DNA of 64,000 nt from Allochromatium palmeri (GCF_009720725.1 NZ_WNKT01000011.1:1-64000), one strand, 5' to 3'; numbered from the stretch's first letter, positions 53,010 to 62,972 are shown. Made by a program: numbers and translations. The notes: generated by a model from the sequence alone, not told the origin.

Positions 53010-53030
53010 ATTGTTGAAAATATCAACAAT
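53010..53030. promoter_or_regulatory. Palindromic operator of the vapBC-type module
   Basis: ATTGTTGA (53010-53017) and TCAACAAT (53023-53030) form a perfect 8-bp inverted repeat with a 5-base gap, ending 19 bp before the antitoxin ATG. Position and symmetry suit autoregulation by the antitoxin. The 211 bp between the dead methyltransferase and the antitoxin otherwise hold nothing. Confidence 0.6.
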
Positions 53031-53049
53031 GCAACCGGAGCATTTCGCC

Positions 53050-53283
53050 ATGGCCACCGTCAACTTCAGCGTCCCCGACAGTCTCAAGCTGGCGTTCAAC
53101 GCCACCTTCAAGGACCAGAACAAAAGCGCCATCATCGCTGAGTTGATGCAGGAGGCCATCGAGCGCACTCAGCGTCGTCAACGTCACGCCGAGGCAATCG
53201 ATCGCATTCTCGAGCGGCGTCGGCAAGCACCCTGCTTGAGTGCCGAAGAGCTACGGACCGCCCGCGAGGATGGACGCCCCTGA
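53050..53283 (+). CDS. Antitoxin of a PIN-domain toxin
   Basis: 77 residues from ATG 53050. The N terminus (ATVNFSVPDSLKLAFNATF) suggests a ribbon-helix-helix fold; the rest is helical and charged (ERTQRRQRHAEAIDRILERR). Its TGA overlaps the toxin's ATG (TGATG), the classic antitoxin-toxin coupling. It should bind the palindrome upstream. Confidence 0.8.
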   Translation: MATVNFSVPDSLKLAFNATFKDQNKSAIIAELMQEAIERTQRRQRHAEAIDRILERRRQAPCLSAEELRTAREDGRP

Positions 53284-53717
53284 TGCGCTATGTCGTCGAT
53301 GCCAGCGTCGCCATCAAGTGGTTCTTTCAGTCGGCGCCGGACGAGGATCATCTCGAACAGGCCATCGCCCTGCTTCAGGCCAGTCGGGAGCTGGATGTTG
53401 CGTTTATCCAGCCGCCGCATTTCATCGCCGAGGTCGCCGCTGTCCTGGCGCGCAAGAAGCCCGAGGTTGCCGAAACGGATCTGCGCGACCTGTTGGCGCT
53501 CGATCTGCAGATCGTCGAGGATAGCCTGATCTATGCCTGTGCGTGCGATCTCGCCATCCGGCTGAATCATCACCTGTTCGACACCCTGTACCACGCCCTG
53601 GCCTTGCAGACCCGCGATGCCGTCCTGATCACCGCAGACGAGCGCTATTTCAAAAAAGCGCAGGAGATTGGCCGGATTCTGTGGCTGGGTGATTTGAAGC
53701 TCGCGCGCCAATCCTGA
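53283..53717 (+). CDS. VapC-like PIN-domain ribonuclease toxin
   Basis: 144 residues. The acidic site of PIN nucleases is complete: Asp6 (YVVDASVA), Glu50 (FIAEVA), Asp100 (LFDTLYHALA) and Asp119 (LITADERY). It should cleave specific RNAs when free of its antitoxin. It ends the accessory island, 50 bp from the YejB-like gene, convergent to it. Confidence 0.88.
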   Translation: MRYVVDASVAIKWFFQSAPDEDHLEQAIALLQASRELDVAFIQPPHFIAEVAAVLARKKPEVAETDLRDLLALDLQIVEDSLIYACACDLAIRLNHHLFDTLYHALALQTRDAVLITADERYFKKAQEIGRILWLGDLKLARQS

Positions 53718-53767
53718 CTGGCTAGCCGATGACGGTCAAGGGTGGACTCCGAACCGTTCGGTTACGC

Positions 53768-54745
53768 CTACTCCAATCTGACGCGCGGGTCGACCAAGGT
53801 ATAGGAGATGTCGGTCAGGATCAGGCCGATGATATAGAGCACGGCACCGAGAAAGACCATGGCGCGCACGATGGCGAAGTCCTGATTGCTGATGGCATCG
53901 ATGGTATAGCTGCCGAGTCCCGGAATGCCAAAGAACGACTCGGTGATCAGACTGCCCATGAACAACAGCGGTAGCACCACCACCACGCCGGTCAGGATCG
54001 GAATCAGCGCATTGCGCAGCACATGCCGGAACAGCACCACCCGCTCGCTCAGGCCCTTGGCGCGCGCGGTACGCACATAGTCGCGCCCGATTTCCTCTAG
54101 GAACAGGGTGCGATACCAGCGCGTCCCCGCGCCGATGCCGCCGACGACACCGACGATCACCGGCAGGATCAGGAACTTCCAGGCATTCAGCCCCTGGTCG
54201 TAGCCCGAGATCGGCACCAGATGCCAGAGCTTGCCGATCAGGAACTGCCCGCCGATGATGTAGAACAGCCCCGAGATCGACATCATGGCCACCAGCAGCA
54301 CCACGCTCCCAATATCGACATAGGTAGCGCGGAAGAAGACGATGAACAGCGCATAGCTGATGTTGAACGCCAGCCCGATCAGCAGCACCGGCACCGCGAT
54401 CGCCAGACTCGGCCACATGCGCTGCGAGATGTCGTAGCCGATGTCGCGTCCGGCGTCCGACGAACCGAACTGGAAGACGAACAGCTTGACCGACTTCTGA
54501 AACAGAATGGTATCGGTCAGGCTCGCCAGACCACCGGCCTCGGCATTGTAGAGCAGCGGTCGGTCATAGCCGCGCTCGGCCTTCCAGCTCTGGATCGACT
54601 CCTCGGTCACGCGCTTCTGTCCCAGATGCATCCGCGCCATGTCGTCCGGCGAGTTGACGACGAAAAACAGCATGAAGGTCAGGAGATTGACCCCGATCAG
54701 GATCGGGATGGCATACAGCAGTCGTCGCACGATATAGGCGGTCAC
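53768..54745 (-). CDS. Peptide ABC transporter permease (YejB/DppB-like)
   Basis: 325 residues from GTG 54745, which overlaps the binding-protein stop (GTGA). About six membrane helices; N terminus TAYIVRRLLYAIPILIGV is typical, as are the EAA loop EIGRDYVRTARAKGLSE and the closing GLILTDISYTLVDPRVR. Its partner permease lies 2.9 kb downstream beyond the toxin-antitoxin island. Confidence 0.88.
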   Translation of the reverse strand: MTAYIVRRLLYAIPILIGVNLLTFMLFFVVNSPDDMARMHLGQKRVTEESIQSWKAERGYDRPLLYNAEAGGLASLTDTILFQKSVKLFVFQFGSSDAGRDIGYDISQRMWPSLAIAVPVLLIGLAFNISYALFIVFFRATYVDIGSVVLLVAMMSISGLFYIIGGQFLIGKLWHLVPISGYDQGLNAWKFLILPVIVGVVGGIGAGTRWYRTLFLEEIGRDYVRTARAKGLSERVVLFRHVLRNALIPILTGVVVVLPLLFMGSLITESFFGIPGLGSYTIDAISNQDFAIVRAMVFLGAVLYIIGLILTDISYTLVDPRVRLE

Positions 54746-56910
54746 AGAGCCGTACTCCTCTCGCGGCGGCGCACCATCCACCAGGCCGGCAGCACCAGCA
54801 GCACCAGCACGCCGCCGACGACCCACAGCGGCCAGAGAATGGGCGGATTCCAATCGCGTCGTGCGGCCTGGCGCTGCGCCGGATCGAGACGCCGGTATTT
54901 GAGTGTGTTGTTGGCCATCTGATTGGGATGCGCATTGAGCAGCCAGCGATGATGCAGGCTGAACGACTTGGGATGGAAGCCCCAGAGCCAGGGCGCGTCA
55001 CGCCGGGCGATCTCGACCAACTGGTCGATGAGCGCCTGACGCTCGGGGCCGTCCTCCATGTACTTCATCGCGTCGAACAGCCGGTCGAACTCGGGGTTGG
55101 CATAGTTCGCGGCGTTCTCGCCCTGGTGCTCGACCTTGCCATTGGGGCCATAGAGCAGGAACAGGAAGTTCTCGGGATCGGGATAGTCGGCGTTCCAGCC
55201 CCACATGAACACCTGCCCGGTACCGTTGCGGATCTTCTCCTGGAAGCGGTTGTAGTCGGTCGAGCGGATGACCAGCTCGATGCCGAGCTTGGCGAACTGC
55301 TTGCGGATCCAGTTCAGACGCGCGCGATCGTCAGGGCCAGTGGCGACCGCTTCGTAGTTGAGACTGAGCGTGCGTCCGGTCTCGCGATCGACGCCGTTCG
55401 GATAGCCGGCCTGCTCCATCAGCACTCGCGCCTCGTCCAGACTCCGGCGCTCGGGTCGCCCATTGCGCCATTCGTAGACGAAGGGATTGATGCCCGCCTC
55501 GCCCTCGCGATGACCGAAGATTCCGGGCGGCAGCGGACTCTGAGCCACCAGACCGCGCCCGTTGGCGAAGATCGAAATGAATTCCTCGAAGTCGACCGCG
55601 ATCGAGATCGCCCGGCGCAGCAGACGTGCGCGTTCGGAGTCACCGCCGATCACCGGGTCGAGCATGTTGAAGCCCATGTAGTAGATGGACGGCTCGACCG
55701 AGGTCAGCAGCGAGATGCCGCGCTCACGCATGACCTCGGTCAGCATCGGCTCACCCGAGGCGTCGATCTGGATCGCCTGATCGAAGGCATCCGACGAGAT
55801 CCCCGAGCTGTCGTAATAGCCCTGGAGAAACTTGGTCCAGCGCGGGATGTCCTCTTTCTCCAGGCTGTAGATGGCGCGATCGATGAAGGGAATGGGCTGA
55901 CCGGCATCGGCCAGGATGCCTGAGTCCTGATCCTCGGGCATCCCTTCACTTGGATAGGACTCGCCGTGGAAGTTGGGATTGCGTTCCAGCACCAGGCGCC
56001 GGTTGGGGTCGTTCTCGCTCAACATATAGGGGCCGGTGCCGACCGGATACCAGTCGAGCGTGATATTGCGCTCAGCCAGCCCCGGCTGGGCATAGAACAC
56101 ATCGGCTTCCCAAGGCATGGGCGCGAAGAACGGCATGGCGAGCCAGTACTGGAACTGCGGATACTTGCCTTCGAGACGGATGCGCAGCGTCTGGCTGTCC
56201 AGCACCTCGACGCCACTGAGGTTCGCCTGACGCAGGGCGGCGACCCGCTCCAGCTCATCGGCCGACTCCAGACCCGCGAGCTGGTCGGCCAGCTCGCCGA
56301 AGCCCCGGATATGCTCACGCATCAATCCGGCGATCGGCGAATGCGACCAGGGCGCAGCCAGACGCTTGATCTGATAGGCGAAATCCTCTGCGGTCAGCTC
56401 GCGCGTGCCGGTCGCCTCGAAGTCGGCCAGACGATTGATACCCGAGAGATCTGACGGGCGCAGATCATGATAGCGATAGCGTCCGTCATCGGTGCGCGCG
56501 AAGGCCGGATGCGGCTGAAACCGGATGCCGGGCTGGATGCGAATCAGATAATCGCTGTGGTCGATGGCGTCGACAGGCGCATCCTCTGGAAGCGGATTAC
56601 CCTTGGCGTCGAAATAGCGCGGCTCGGGCACCTCAGCCGCCGAAAGCGGCACCAGGCGATAGGGGCGGAGCAGAAAGTGATATTGCAGCGGCGGCTCGTA
56701 GATCTGCGCCAGGAAGGCGTATTCATCTGAACTGTAGGAACGCGCCGGATCCAGATGCTTGGGACGCTCGGCAAAGGAGCTGTAATAGATGTTGGCCTCC
56801 GCGTCCGCCGCCGGATAGGGATCGTTCCAGGCCGACTCATTACAACCAGTCAGCGCGAGCGCCAGCAGCCCGAGTATTGCAATCCACGATCGTTCGATCC
56901 AGTCGCGCAC
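54742..56910 (-). CDS. Peptide-binding lipoprotein (YejA-like) with C-terminal membrane helix
   Basis: 722 residues, likely GTG start at 56910. Lipobox LALTGCNE at the N terminus; then a family-5 solute-binding domain with LDPARSYSSDEYAFLAQIYE, VGTGPYMLSENDPNRRL and GWNADYPDPENFLFLLYG. Unusually, a hydrophobic helix (about 692-712, LWPLWVVGGVLVLLVLPAWW) and a basic tail end the protein, so it may be membrane-anchored at both ends. First gene of the transporter operon. Confidence 0.85.
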   Translation of the reverse strand: MRDWIERSWIAILGLLALALTGCNESAWNDPYPAADAEANIYYSSFAERPKHLDPARSYSSDEYAFLAQIYEPPLQYHFLLRPYRLVPLSAAEVPEPRYFDAKGNPLPEDAPVDAIDHSDYLIRIQPGIRFQPHPAFARTDDGRYRYHDLRPSDLSGINRLADFEATGTRELTAEDFAYQIKRLAAPWSHSPIAGLMREHIRGFGELADQLAGLESADELERVAALRQANLSGVEVLDSQTLRIRLEGKYPQFQYWLAMPFFAPMPWEADVFYAQPGLAERNITLDWYPVGTGPYMLSENDPNRRLVLERNPNFHGESYPSEGMPEDQDSGILADAGQPIPFIDRAIYSLEKEDIPRWTKFLQGYYDSSGISSDAFDQAIQIDASGEPMLTEVMRERGISLLTSVEPSIYYMGFNMLDPVIGGDSERARLLRRAISIAVDFEEFISIFANGRGLVAQSPLPPGIFGHREGEAGINPFVYEWRNGRPERRSLDEARVLMEQAGYPNGVDRETGRTLSLNYEAVATGPDDRARLNWIRKQFAKLGIELVIRSTDYNRFQEKIRNGTGQVFMWGWNADYPDPENFLFLLYGPNGKVEHQGENAANYANPEFDRLFDAMKYMEDGPERQALIDQLVEIARRDAPWLWGFHPKSFSLHHRWLLNAHPNQMANNTLKYRRLDPAQRQAARRDWNPPILWPLWVVGGVLVLLVLPAWWMVRRRERSTAL

Positions 56911-57031
56911 CGTCGCCCTACCCTTTCACCGGATGACAAGATTCGGTACTGTTGCAATCACGGCCCCGAGTGTCAACGGGCACGACGATTTTTCAACCGT
57001 CCACTGAAGCTACAACAGAGACAAAACACCC

Positions 57032-57808
57032 ATGGGTTTCCTAGAAGGCAAAAAGATTCTGATCACCGGCGTGGCGAGCAACCGCTCGATCGCCTGGGGC
57101 TGCGCGGAGGCCATGCATCGTCAGGGCGCCGAGATCGCGCTGACGTATCAGAACGACAAGCTTAAGTCGCGCGTCGAGGACATGGCGCACAAGTGCGGGT
57201 CGGATATCGCGCTGCCGCTCGACGTGGCCCAGGATGCCGATATCGAAGCCCTGTTCAAGGCGCTCGGTGAGCGTTGGGACGGGCTGGATGGCATCGTGCA
57301 CGCGATCGCCTTTGCGCCGCGCGAGCAACTGGAAGGCGACTATGTCGACGCTGTCACCCGCGAGGGCTTCAACACCGCGCACGAAATCAGCTCCTACAGC
57401 TTCGCCGCACTGGCCAAGGCTGGACGTGGAATGATGGAAGGACGCAACGGTGCGCTGGTCACCATGACCTATCTGGGCGCGGTGCGCGCGGTGCCGAACT
57501 ACAACGTCATGGGCATCGCCAAAGCCAGCCTGGAGGCCAATGTCCGCTATCTGGCCGCCTCACTCGGGCCGCATGGCACGCGCGTGAACGGCGTCTCCGC
57601 CGGCCCGATCCGCACCCTGGCCGCCGCCGGCATCTCGGATTTCCGCGACATGCTCAAGAAGGTCGAGGAACGCACTCCGCTGCGGCGCAATGTCACCATT
57701 GAGGAAGTCGGCAATGCAGCGGCCTTCCTGTGCTCGGATCTGGCCTCGGGCATCACCGGCGACATCCTCTATGTCGATACCGGCTACAACATCCTCGGGC
57801 TAGGCTGA
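57032..57808 (+). CDS. fabI: Enoyl-[acyl-carrier-protein] reductase (NADH)
   Basis: 258 residues. It performs the last reduction of each fatty-acid elongation cycle. The FabI nucleotide site [15 protein letters not shown] is characteristic, and the catalytic Tyr-x6-Lys is in [11 protein letters not shown]. It is transcribed rightward, convergent with ppiD; the 121 bp upstream separate it from the divergent binding-protein gene. Confidence 0.96.
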   Translation: MGFLEGKKILITGVASNRSIAWGCAEAMHRQGAEIALTYQNDKLKSRVEDMAHKCGSDIALPLDVAQDADIEALFKALGERWDGLDGIVHAIAFAPREQLEGDYVDAVTREGFNTAHEISSYSFAALAKAGRGMMEGRNGALVTMTYLGAVRAVPNYNVMGIAKASLEANVRYLAASLGPHGTRVNGVSAGPIRTLAAAGISDFRDMLKKVEERTPLRRNVTIEEVGNAAAFLCSDLASGITGDILYVDTGYNILGLG

Positions 57809-57822
57809 TCGACGCCTTTCGC

Positions 57823-57850
57823 TGGCTCCCACGCTCCGGCGTGGGAGCCA
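57823..57850. repeat. REP-like palindrome / bidirectional hairpin between fabI and ppiD
   Basis: A perfect 12-bp inverted repeat around a TCCG loop, with arms TGGCTCCCACGC and GCGTGGGAGCCA. No T-run follows on either side. Palindromes of the type CCCACGCTCC-GGCGTGGG recur as REP elements in related genomes, from memory. It can terminate or stabilise both converging transcripts. Confidence 0.6.
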
Positions 57851-57863
57851 TGTTGCATGGCAC

Positions 57864-59792
57864 TTATAGTGCCTCTTCGCTGTCTCGTGACGCCTTGCGC
57901 TCGATCTTGGCACGCGATTTCATGTCATCGAGCATGTTGGTATACGCCTGACGCCCCATGATCTGCGTGAGGATGAAGGACTCAGCCGAGAAACCATCCT
58001 TCGTGTCCGCTTCGACCTGACCGTCTTCGACCTTGGTCAGACGCACCACCACCGCATCACCATCGTCCAGGATCGCGGTTCCAACGCTGACCGCGCCCTC
58101 AGCCGGCACCGGCAGTTTGAAGGCCGCATCCAGCACGCCAGCCGGCACATCGGCGGTCTGACGATCGACCAGACCGGGCGACTCGGGTTGCAGATCCCCG
58201 CTAACCGCCGACCAATCCGCCCCTTCGCGCAACTGATCGACCAGGGTTTCAGCCGCCGCCTTGGCCGCCGAACGCGCCTGCTCGTCGCGGATGGCGCTGA
58301 TGACCTCCTCACGCACCTCATCCAGCGGCTTGGTAGATGCCTCGCGATGTTCGGCCACGCGCAACACCACGGCCTGGAGCTTGTCACGCTCGGGTTCGAT
58401 CAGATCGCTGTTGTTGCGCTCGACCAGGACGTCCAGACTGAACGCGGCGGCCAGTACCTTGGGCTGCGCGAGCAGCCCTTCACCGCTGCCATCGCGACCC
58501 ACCCAATCACTGCGCTGGATGGTCAGCCCAAGTTCCTCGGCCGCCGGGTCGAGACTGTCGCGCGACTCATAGCTGATGTTGGCCAGACGCTCAGCGAGAT
58601 CATAGAACAGCCCCTCAGCACGCTGCTTGGCGAGTTCAGCGCGCAACTGCTCGCGCACGTCCTCGAACGGCTTGACCTCAGACGGCAGAATCTGGACGAC
58701 GTCGATCAAGTGATAACCAAAAGGCGTGCGCACCGGCTCGCTCAGCTCACCGACCGGAAGCGCGAAAGCGGCTTGATCGAAGGCCGGAACCATAATGCCG
58801 GACTCGATGATGCCGAGCGATCCGCCGTTAGCGGCACTCCCCGGATCCTGTGACAGGGTCTTGGCCAGTTCCTCGAACGATTCGCCAGCCTGGATGCGCG
58901 CGCGGATAGACTGGATCTCGTCGAGCACGGACTGCGCGGTGGCCTCATCGGCGTCCGCGTCGACCTTGAGCAGCAGATGACGCACCTCGCGCCGCTCAGG
59001 CTGGACGAAACGCGCCTGGTCGGACTCATAGAGCTGGCGCAGGTCGTCCTCACTCACCTCGACCTTGGACGACAGGCTGTCAGTGTCGAGCACCAGGTAT
59101 TCGAGCTTGACCTGCTCAGGACTCTGGAAGCGCGCGCGATTGGAGTCGTAATAGGCCGTGATACGCGCCTCGTCGATTGGCTCCTCGGTGCGATGTTCGG
59201 CCAGCGGCAGGCGCAGATAGCTGATTTCGCGTTTCTGGCCCATGAGCCGCTTGTAGGCGTCCAGCTCGGCGCGCGTGGCCAGCTCGCTGCTGGAGACGGC
59301 GCGGATCAACTGAGTCGCGTTCATTTTCTGGCGCAATTGCGCCTCATACATCGCCGGGGTCAGACCCTGGAAGCGCAACAGACGTTCATAGGTATCCTTG
59401 TCGAAACGCCCTTCGCTGACGAAGGCCGGATCGGAGAGGATCTGCATCTGGACCTCTTGATCCGCGACGCGCAGACCCAGACGCCCAACGATGTCCATGA
59501 GCAGGGCTTCCTGGATCAGGGTTTCGAGCGCCTCTGACCTGAGTCGCTGGTCATCGAAAGCGGCCGGGTCATAGGCCGCCCCCAGGCGTTCGCGCAGTTC
59601 GAAGCGCGTCTCCTGGACCCGTCGATCCAGCTCACGCGCTGGGATCTCGACCCCATTGACGGTCGCGGCGATCGGCTCGCCGCCGACGCCCAGATAGGAC
59701 TGAATGCCCCAAAGGGCAAAGGGAATACTGATCAGGAGGATAATGGCCCAAGCGATCCAACCTTGGGCACGTTCACGGATGGTCTGAAGCAT
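57864..59792 (-). CDS. ppiD: Periplasmic folding chaperone / peptidyl-prolyl isomerase PpiD
   Basis: 642 residues from ATG 59792 (MLQTIRERAQGW); the frame upstream to 59873 reads through the terminator and is rejected. One N-terminal membrane helix, a SurA_N-like domain, a parvulin domain (about 270-360, VRHLLLKVDADADEATAQ, PFGYHLIDV) and a long C-terminal part. It assists outer-membrane and secreted proteins leaving the Sec channel. Confidence 0.93.
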   Translation of the reverse strand: MLQTIRERAQGWIAWAIILLISIPFALWGIQSYLGVGGEPIAATVNGVEIPARELDRRVQETRFELRERLGAAYDPAAFDDQRLRSEALETLIQEALLMDIVGRLGLRVADQEVQMQILSDPAFVSEGRFDKDTYERLLRFQGLTPAMYEAQLRQKMNATQLIRAVSSSELATRAELDAYKRLMGQKREISYLRLPLAEHRTEEPIDEARITAYYDSNRARFQSPEQVKLEYLVLDTDSLSSKVEVSEDDLRQLYESDQARFVQPERREVRHLLLKVDADADEATAQSVLDEIQSIRARIQAGESFEELAKTLSQDPGSAANGGSLGIIESGIMVPAFDQAAFALPVGELSEPVRTPFGYHLIDVVQILPSEVKPFEDVREQLRAELAKQRAEGLFYDLAERLANISYESRDSLDPAAEELGLTIQRSDWVGRDGSGEGLLAQPKVLAAAFSLDVLVERNNSDLIEPERDKLQAVVLRVAEHREASTKPLDEVREEVISAIRDEQARSAAKAAAETLVDQLREGADWSAVSGDLQPESPGLVDRQTADVPAGVLDAAFKLPVPAEGAVSVGTAILDDGDAVVVRLTKVEDGQVEADTKDGFSAESFILTQIMGRQAYTNMLDDMKSRAKIERKASRDSEEAL

Positions 59793-59828
59793 GGCGATTC
59801 GCGGAGATCCAGGGTCCAAAAAAGATCC

Positions 59829-59867
59829 AAAAAAAACGGGGTATCCACTGTGATGGATACCCCGTTT
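59829..59867 (-). terminator. Rho-independent terminator after tRNA-Asp
   Basis: A 14-bp perfect stem (59834-59847 / 59854-59867, arms AAACGGGGTATCCA and complement) with a 6-base loop, followed on the minus strand by eight T. It ends the hupB-tRNA transcript, and ppiD must have its own promoter or read-through. Confidence 0.9.
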
Positions 59868-59876
59868 ACTCAAAGT

Positions 59877-59953
59877 TGGCGGAGCGGACGGGGCTCGAAC
59901 CCGCGACCCCCGGCGTGACAGGCCGGTATTCTAACCAACTGAACTACCGCTCC
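59877..59953 (-). tRNA. tRNA-Asp (GTC)
   Basis: 77 bases with encoded CCA. Acceptor stem GGAGCGG/CCGCTCC, T loop GGTTCGAGCC-type, anticodon GTC in the loop CTGTCAC. It is 6 bp after tRNA-Val and directly before a strong terminator. Confidence 0.97.
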
Positions 59954-59959
59954 AAATTC

Positions 59960-60035
59960 TGGTGGGTGCTGCAGGGATCGAACCTGCGACCCTCGCCTTG
60001 TAAGGGCGATGCTCTCCCAGCTGAGCTAAGCACCC
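59960..60035 (-). tRNA. tRNA-Val (TAC)
   Basis: 76 bases with encoded CCA. Acceptor GGGTGCT/AGCACCC, loop CTTACAA giving anticodon TAC, T arm GCAGGTTCGATCCCTGC. It starts 15 bp after the hupB stop codon and probably shares its transcript. Confidence 0.97.
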
Positions 60036-60050
60036 TTGTGAAGCGAGCAA

Positions 60051-60323
60051 TTATTGTACCGCATCTTTAAGTGCTTTACCAGCCTTGAATGAAGGCGTTT
60101 TCGATGCCTTGATTTCGATGGTAGCGCCCGTCTGCGGGTTGCGACCGGTACGGGCCGCACGCTCTTTCAAAGAAAAGGTACCGAACCCGATCAATGATAC
60201 AGTATCTCCTTCCTTGAGTGCAACAGCAATCGAATCGGTGAAGGCATCCAGGGCGCGTCCAGCCGCAGCCTTAGAGATGTCGGCGGCATCGGCCATTTTT
60301 TCGATGAGTTCCGATTTATTCAT
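60051..60323 (-). CDS. hupB: DNA-binding protein HU
   Basis: 90 residues, the exact HU length. Starts [19 protein letters not shown]; the DNA-binding arm carries [20 protein letters not shown]. It compacts the nucleoid. AGGGG ribosome site. The order lon-hupB-tRNA-ppiD is conserved among gammaproteobacteria. Confidence 0.97.
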   Translation of the reverse strand: MNKSELIEKMADAADISKAAAGRALDAFTDSIAVALKEGDTVSLIGFGTFSLKERAARTGRNPQTGATIEIKASKTPSFKAGKALKDAVQ

Positions 60324-60429
60324 AGAATTCCCCTTTGAATCCCCAGTTTTTTATGCCTGAATGGTCAGCGTCGAGCCGCGCCCGGCTAGCGGATACGGTC
60401 TAGCCTTTCGATCGCCTGGAAAGGCTCAT

Positions 60430-60448
60430 GCGCCCCGGACCGGGGCGC
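60430..60448 (-). terminator. GC hairpin after lon
   Basis: GCGCCCC / GGGGCGC arms with a 5-base loop, 65 bp past the lon stop and before the hupB promoter region. There is a short TTT but no long T-run. The rest of 60324-60512 holds the hupB promoter; no clear -35/-10 pair. Confidence 0.55.
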
Positions 60449-60512
60449 CTCGATCGTGCAGGCATCCTAATGCGCAGAGGGCGCGGGAGGCAACCATCAA
60501 TTGCGCCCAGAC

Positions 60513-62972
60513 TCAGTGATGGAGCCGCGCGCCCTGCTCGCGTCCCGGCTCGGCGGCGCCTTCGCGCGCCTCATCCGCTTCCACGACCGGCTCCTCCCCA
60601 TCAACCTTGGTTTCGATGGGGGCGGGATGCCGAATCAGGGCCAGATCAAGCACTTCGTCGATCCAGCGCACCGGATGGATTTTGAGATGCTGCTTGATGT
60701 TCTTCGGGATTTCGGTCAGATCGCGCTCGTTCTCCAGCGGGATGATGACACTTTCGATCCCGCCGCGATGGGCCGCGAGCAGCTTCTCCTTGAGTCCGCC
60801 GATCGGCAGCACCTCGCCGCGCAGCGTGATCTCGCCGGTCATGGCGACCGTGGAGCGCACCGGAATCTTGGTCAGGGCCGAGACCAGAGCCGTGCACATG
60901 GCCACGCCCGCGCTTGGTCCGTCCTTGGGCGTGGCACCCTCGGGGACATGGATGTGGATGTCGAACTGGTTGTGGAAGTCCGCCGGTACGCCGAGCGCGT
61001 CGGCGCGTGAGCGCACCACCGTCATGGCGGCCTGGATGGACTCCTGCATCACATCACCGAGCTGACCGGTGTAGGTGAACTTACCCTTGCCGGGGACCAG
61101 CGCCGACTCGATGCGCAGCAGCTCGCCGCCAACTTCGGTCCAGGCTAGACCCGTGACCTGACCGATCTGGTCGTGCTCGTCGGCGCGACCATAGCGATAG
61201 CGCTGCACACCGAGATATTTCTCCAGCGACTTGGGCGTGATGACCGTGGGCGTGTCGCGCTTCTTGAGCAGGATCTCCTTGACCACCTTGCGGCAGAGCT
61301 TGGAGATCTCGCGCTCCAGGTTGCGCACGCCAGCCTCGCGGGTGTAGTGACGAATGATGTCGCGCAGGGTATTTTCGCGAATCGCCAGCTCGGAACTCTT
61401 GAGACCGTTGTTGCGCGTCTGCTTGGGCACCAGATAACGCTCGGCGATAGCCGTCTTCTCGTCCTCGGTATAGCCCGAGAGGCGGATGACTTCCATGCGG
61501 TCGAGCAGCGCCGGCGGGATGTTGAGCGTGTTAGCCGTGGCGACGAACATGACCTCGGACAGGTCGAAGTCCACCTCCAGATAGTGATCGGCGAAGGTGT
61601 GGTTCTGCTCAGGGTCGAGCACTTCCAGCAGCGCCGAGGCCGGATCGCCACGGAAGTCCATGGCCATCTTGTCGATTTCGTCGAGCAGGAAGAAGGCGTT
61701 GCGCGAGCCGGCCTTGGACAGATTCTGGATGATCTTGCCCGGCAGCGCGCCGATGTAGGTGCGACGATGGCCGCGGATCTCGGCCTCGTCACGCACGCCG
61801 CCGAGCGACATGCGCACGAACTTGCGGTTGGTCGCGAGCGCAATCGACTGCCCGAGCGAGGTCTTGCCGACACCGGGCGGCCCAACCAGACACAGGATCG
61901 GTCCCTTGAGCTTGCGCACACGCTGCTGCACGGCCAGATATTCGAGGATGCGCTCCTTGACCTTCTCCAGACCATAGTGGTCCTTGTCGAGCACCGCCTC
62001 GGCAACCTTGATGTCGTTGCGGATACGGGTGCGCTTCTTCCAGGGCACGCTGACCAGGGTGTCGATATAGTTGCGCACCACGGTCGCCTCAGCCGACATC
62101 GGCGACATCAGCTTGAGCTTGTTCAGCTCACCGAGCGCCTTGCTCTTCGCCTCGCGCGGCATTCCGGCCGTTTCGATACGCTTGGCCAGATCCTCGATCT
62201 CATTGGGCGCGTCTTCCAGTTCGCCCAGTTCCTTCTGGATCGCTTTCATCTGCTCGTTGAGATAGTACTCGCGCTGGTTCTTCTCCATCTGACGCTTCAC
62301 GCGCCCACGGATGCGCTTTTCCATCTGCAGGATGTCGTTCTCGGCCTCCATCAGGCTCATCAGATGTTCGAGCCGCGCCGCAATGCCGATCATCTCCAGC
62401 ACGCGCTGCTTCTCATCGAGCTTGAGCGCCATGTGCGCGGCCATGGTGTCGGCGAGCCGGCCGGCATCGTCGATGCTTGCCAGCGAGGTCAGCACCTCGG
62501 GCGGTACCTTTTTGTTGAGCTTGACGTACTGATCGAACAGGGTCAGGGCCGAGCGCATGAGTACGTCCTGCTCGCGCTCGTCCATCTCCAGCGTCTCGGA
62601 CATGGGACGGATGAGCGCCGAGAAGGCGTCCTCGGTGGTCAGAAAGCGGTCGATCTGGGCGCGCTGGCTGCCCTCGACCAGCACCTTGACTGTACCGTCG
62701 GGCAGCTTGAGCAACTGAAGAATATTAGCCAGGGTGCCGATTTCATAGAGATCCTTGACCTGCGGATCGTCGACATCGGCGCTCTTTTGCGCGATCAGCA
62801 GGATCTGCTTGTCGGTGGCCATGGCCGCATCGAGGGCTCGGATCGACTTGTCGCGCCCGACGAACAGCGGGATGACCATGTGTGGATAAACGACGACGTC
62901 CCGCAGCGGAAGCACGGGGACTTCCTGCTGGGTGAATTGCTCGCGACCGGACGCTGGGATGTTTTGAGCCAT
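60513..62972 (-). CDS. lon: ATP-dependent protease Lon
   Basis: 819 residues. N-terminal substrate domain from [18 protein letters not shown]; coiled coil (about 200-260); AAA motor with Walker [12 protein letters not shown] and Walker [11 protein letters not shown]; protease domain with Ser in KDGPSAG and Lys in GGLKEKLLA. It degrades misfolded and regulatory proteins, including toxin-antitoxin antitoxins such as those in this window. The Pro/Glu/Ala-rich end is longer than in E. coli. Confidence 0.97.
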   Translation of the reverse strand: MAQNIPASGREQFTQQEVPVLPLRDVVVYPHMVIPLFVGRDKSIRALDAAMATDKQILLIAQKSADVDDPQVKDLYEIGTLANILQLLKLPDGTVKVLVEGSQRAQIDRFLTTEDAFSALIRPMSETLEMDEREQDVLMRSALTLFDQYVKLNKKVPPEVLTSLASIDDAGRLADTMAAHMALKLDEKQRVLEMIGIAARLEHLMSLMEAENDILQMEKRIRGRVKRQMEKNQREYYLNEQMKAIQKELGELEDAPNEIEDLAKRIETAGMPREAKSKALGELNKLKLMSPMSAEATVVRNYIDTLVSVPWKKRTRIRNDIKVAEAVLDKDHYGLEKVKERILEYLAVQQRVRKLKGPILCLVGPPGVGKTSLGQSIALATNRKFVRMSLGGVRDEAEIRGHRRTYIGALPGKIIQNLSKAGSRNAFFLLDEIDKMAMDFRGDPASALLEVLDPEQNHTFADHYLEVDFDLSEVMFVATANTLNIPPALLDRMEVIRLSGYTEDEKTAIAERYLVPKQTRNNGLKSSELAIRENTLRDIIRHYTREAGVRNLEREISKLCRKVVKEILLKKRDTPTVITPKSLEKYLGVQRYRYGRADEHDQIGQVTGLAWTEVGGELLRIESALVPGKGKFTYTGQLGDVMQESIQAAMTVVRSRADALGVPADFHNQFDIHIHVPEGATPKDGPSAGVAMCTALVSALTKIPVRSTVAMTGEITLRGEVLPIGGLKEKLLAAHRGGIESVIIPLENERDLTEIPKNIKQHLKIHPVRWIDEVLDLALIRHPAPIETKVDGEEPVVEADEAREGAAEPGREQGARLHH

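Noticed and set aside
50916-53767. Insertion-sequence or integron origin of the island
   Set aside because: No transposase, integrase, terminal repeats or flanking target duplication could be seen.
59793-59873. Upstream start for ppiD
   Set aside because: That frame would read through the tRNA-Asp terminator hairpin, and MLQTIRERAQ is the family's usual N terminus.
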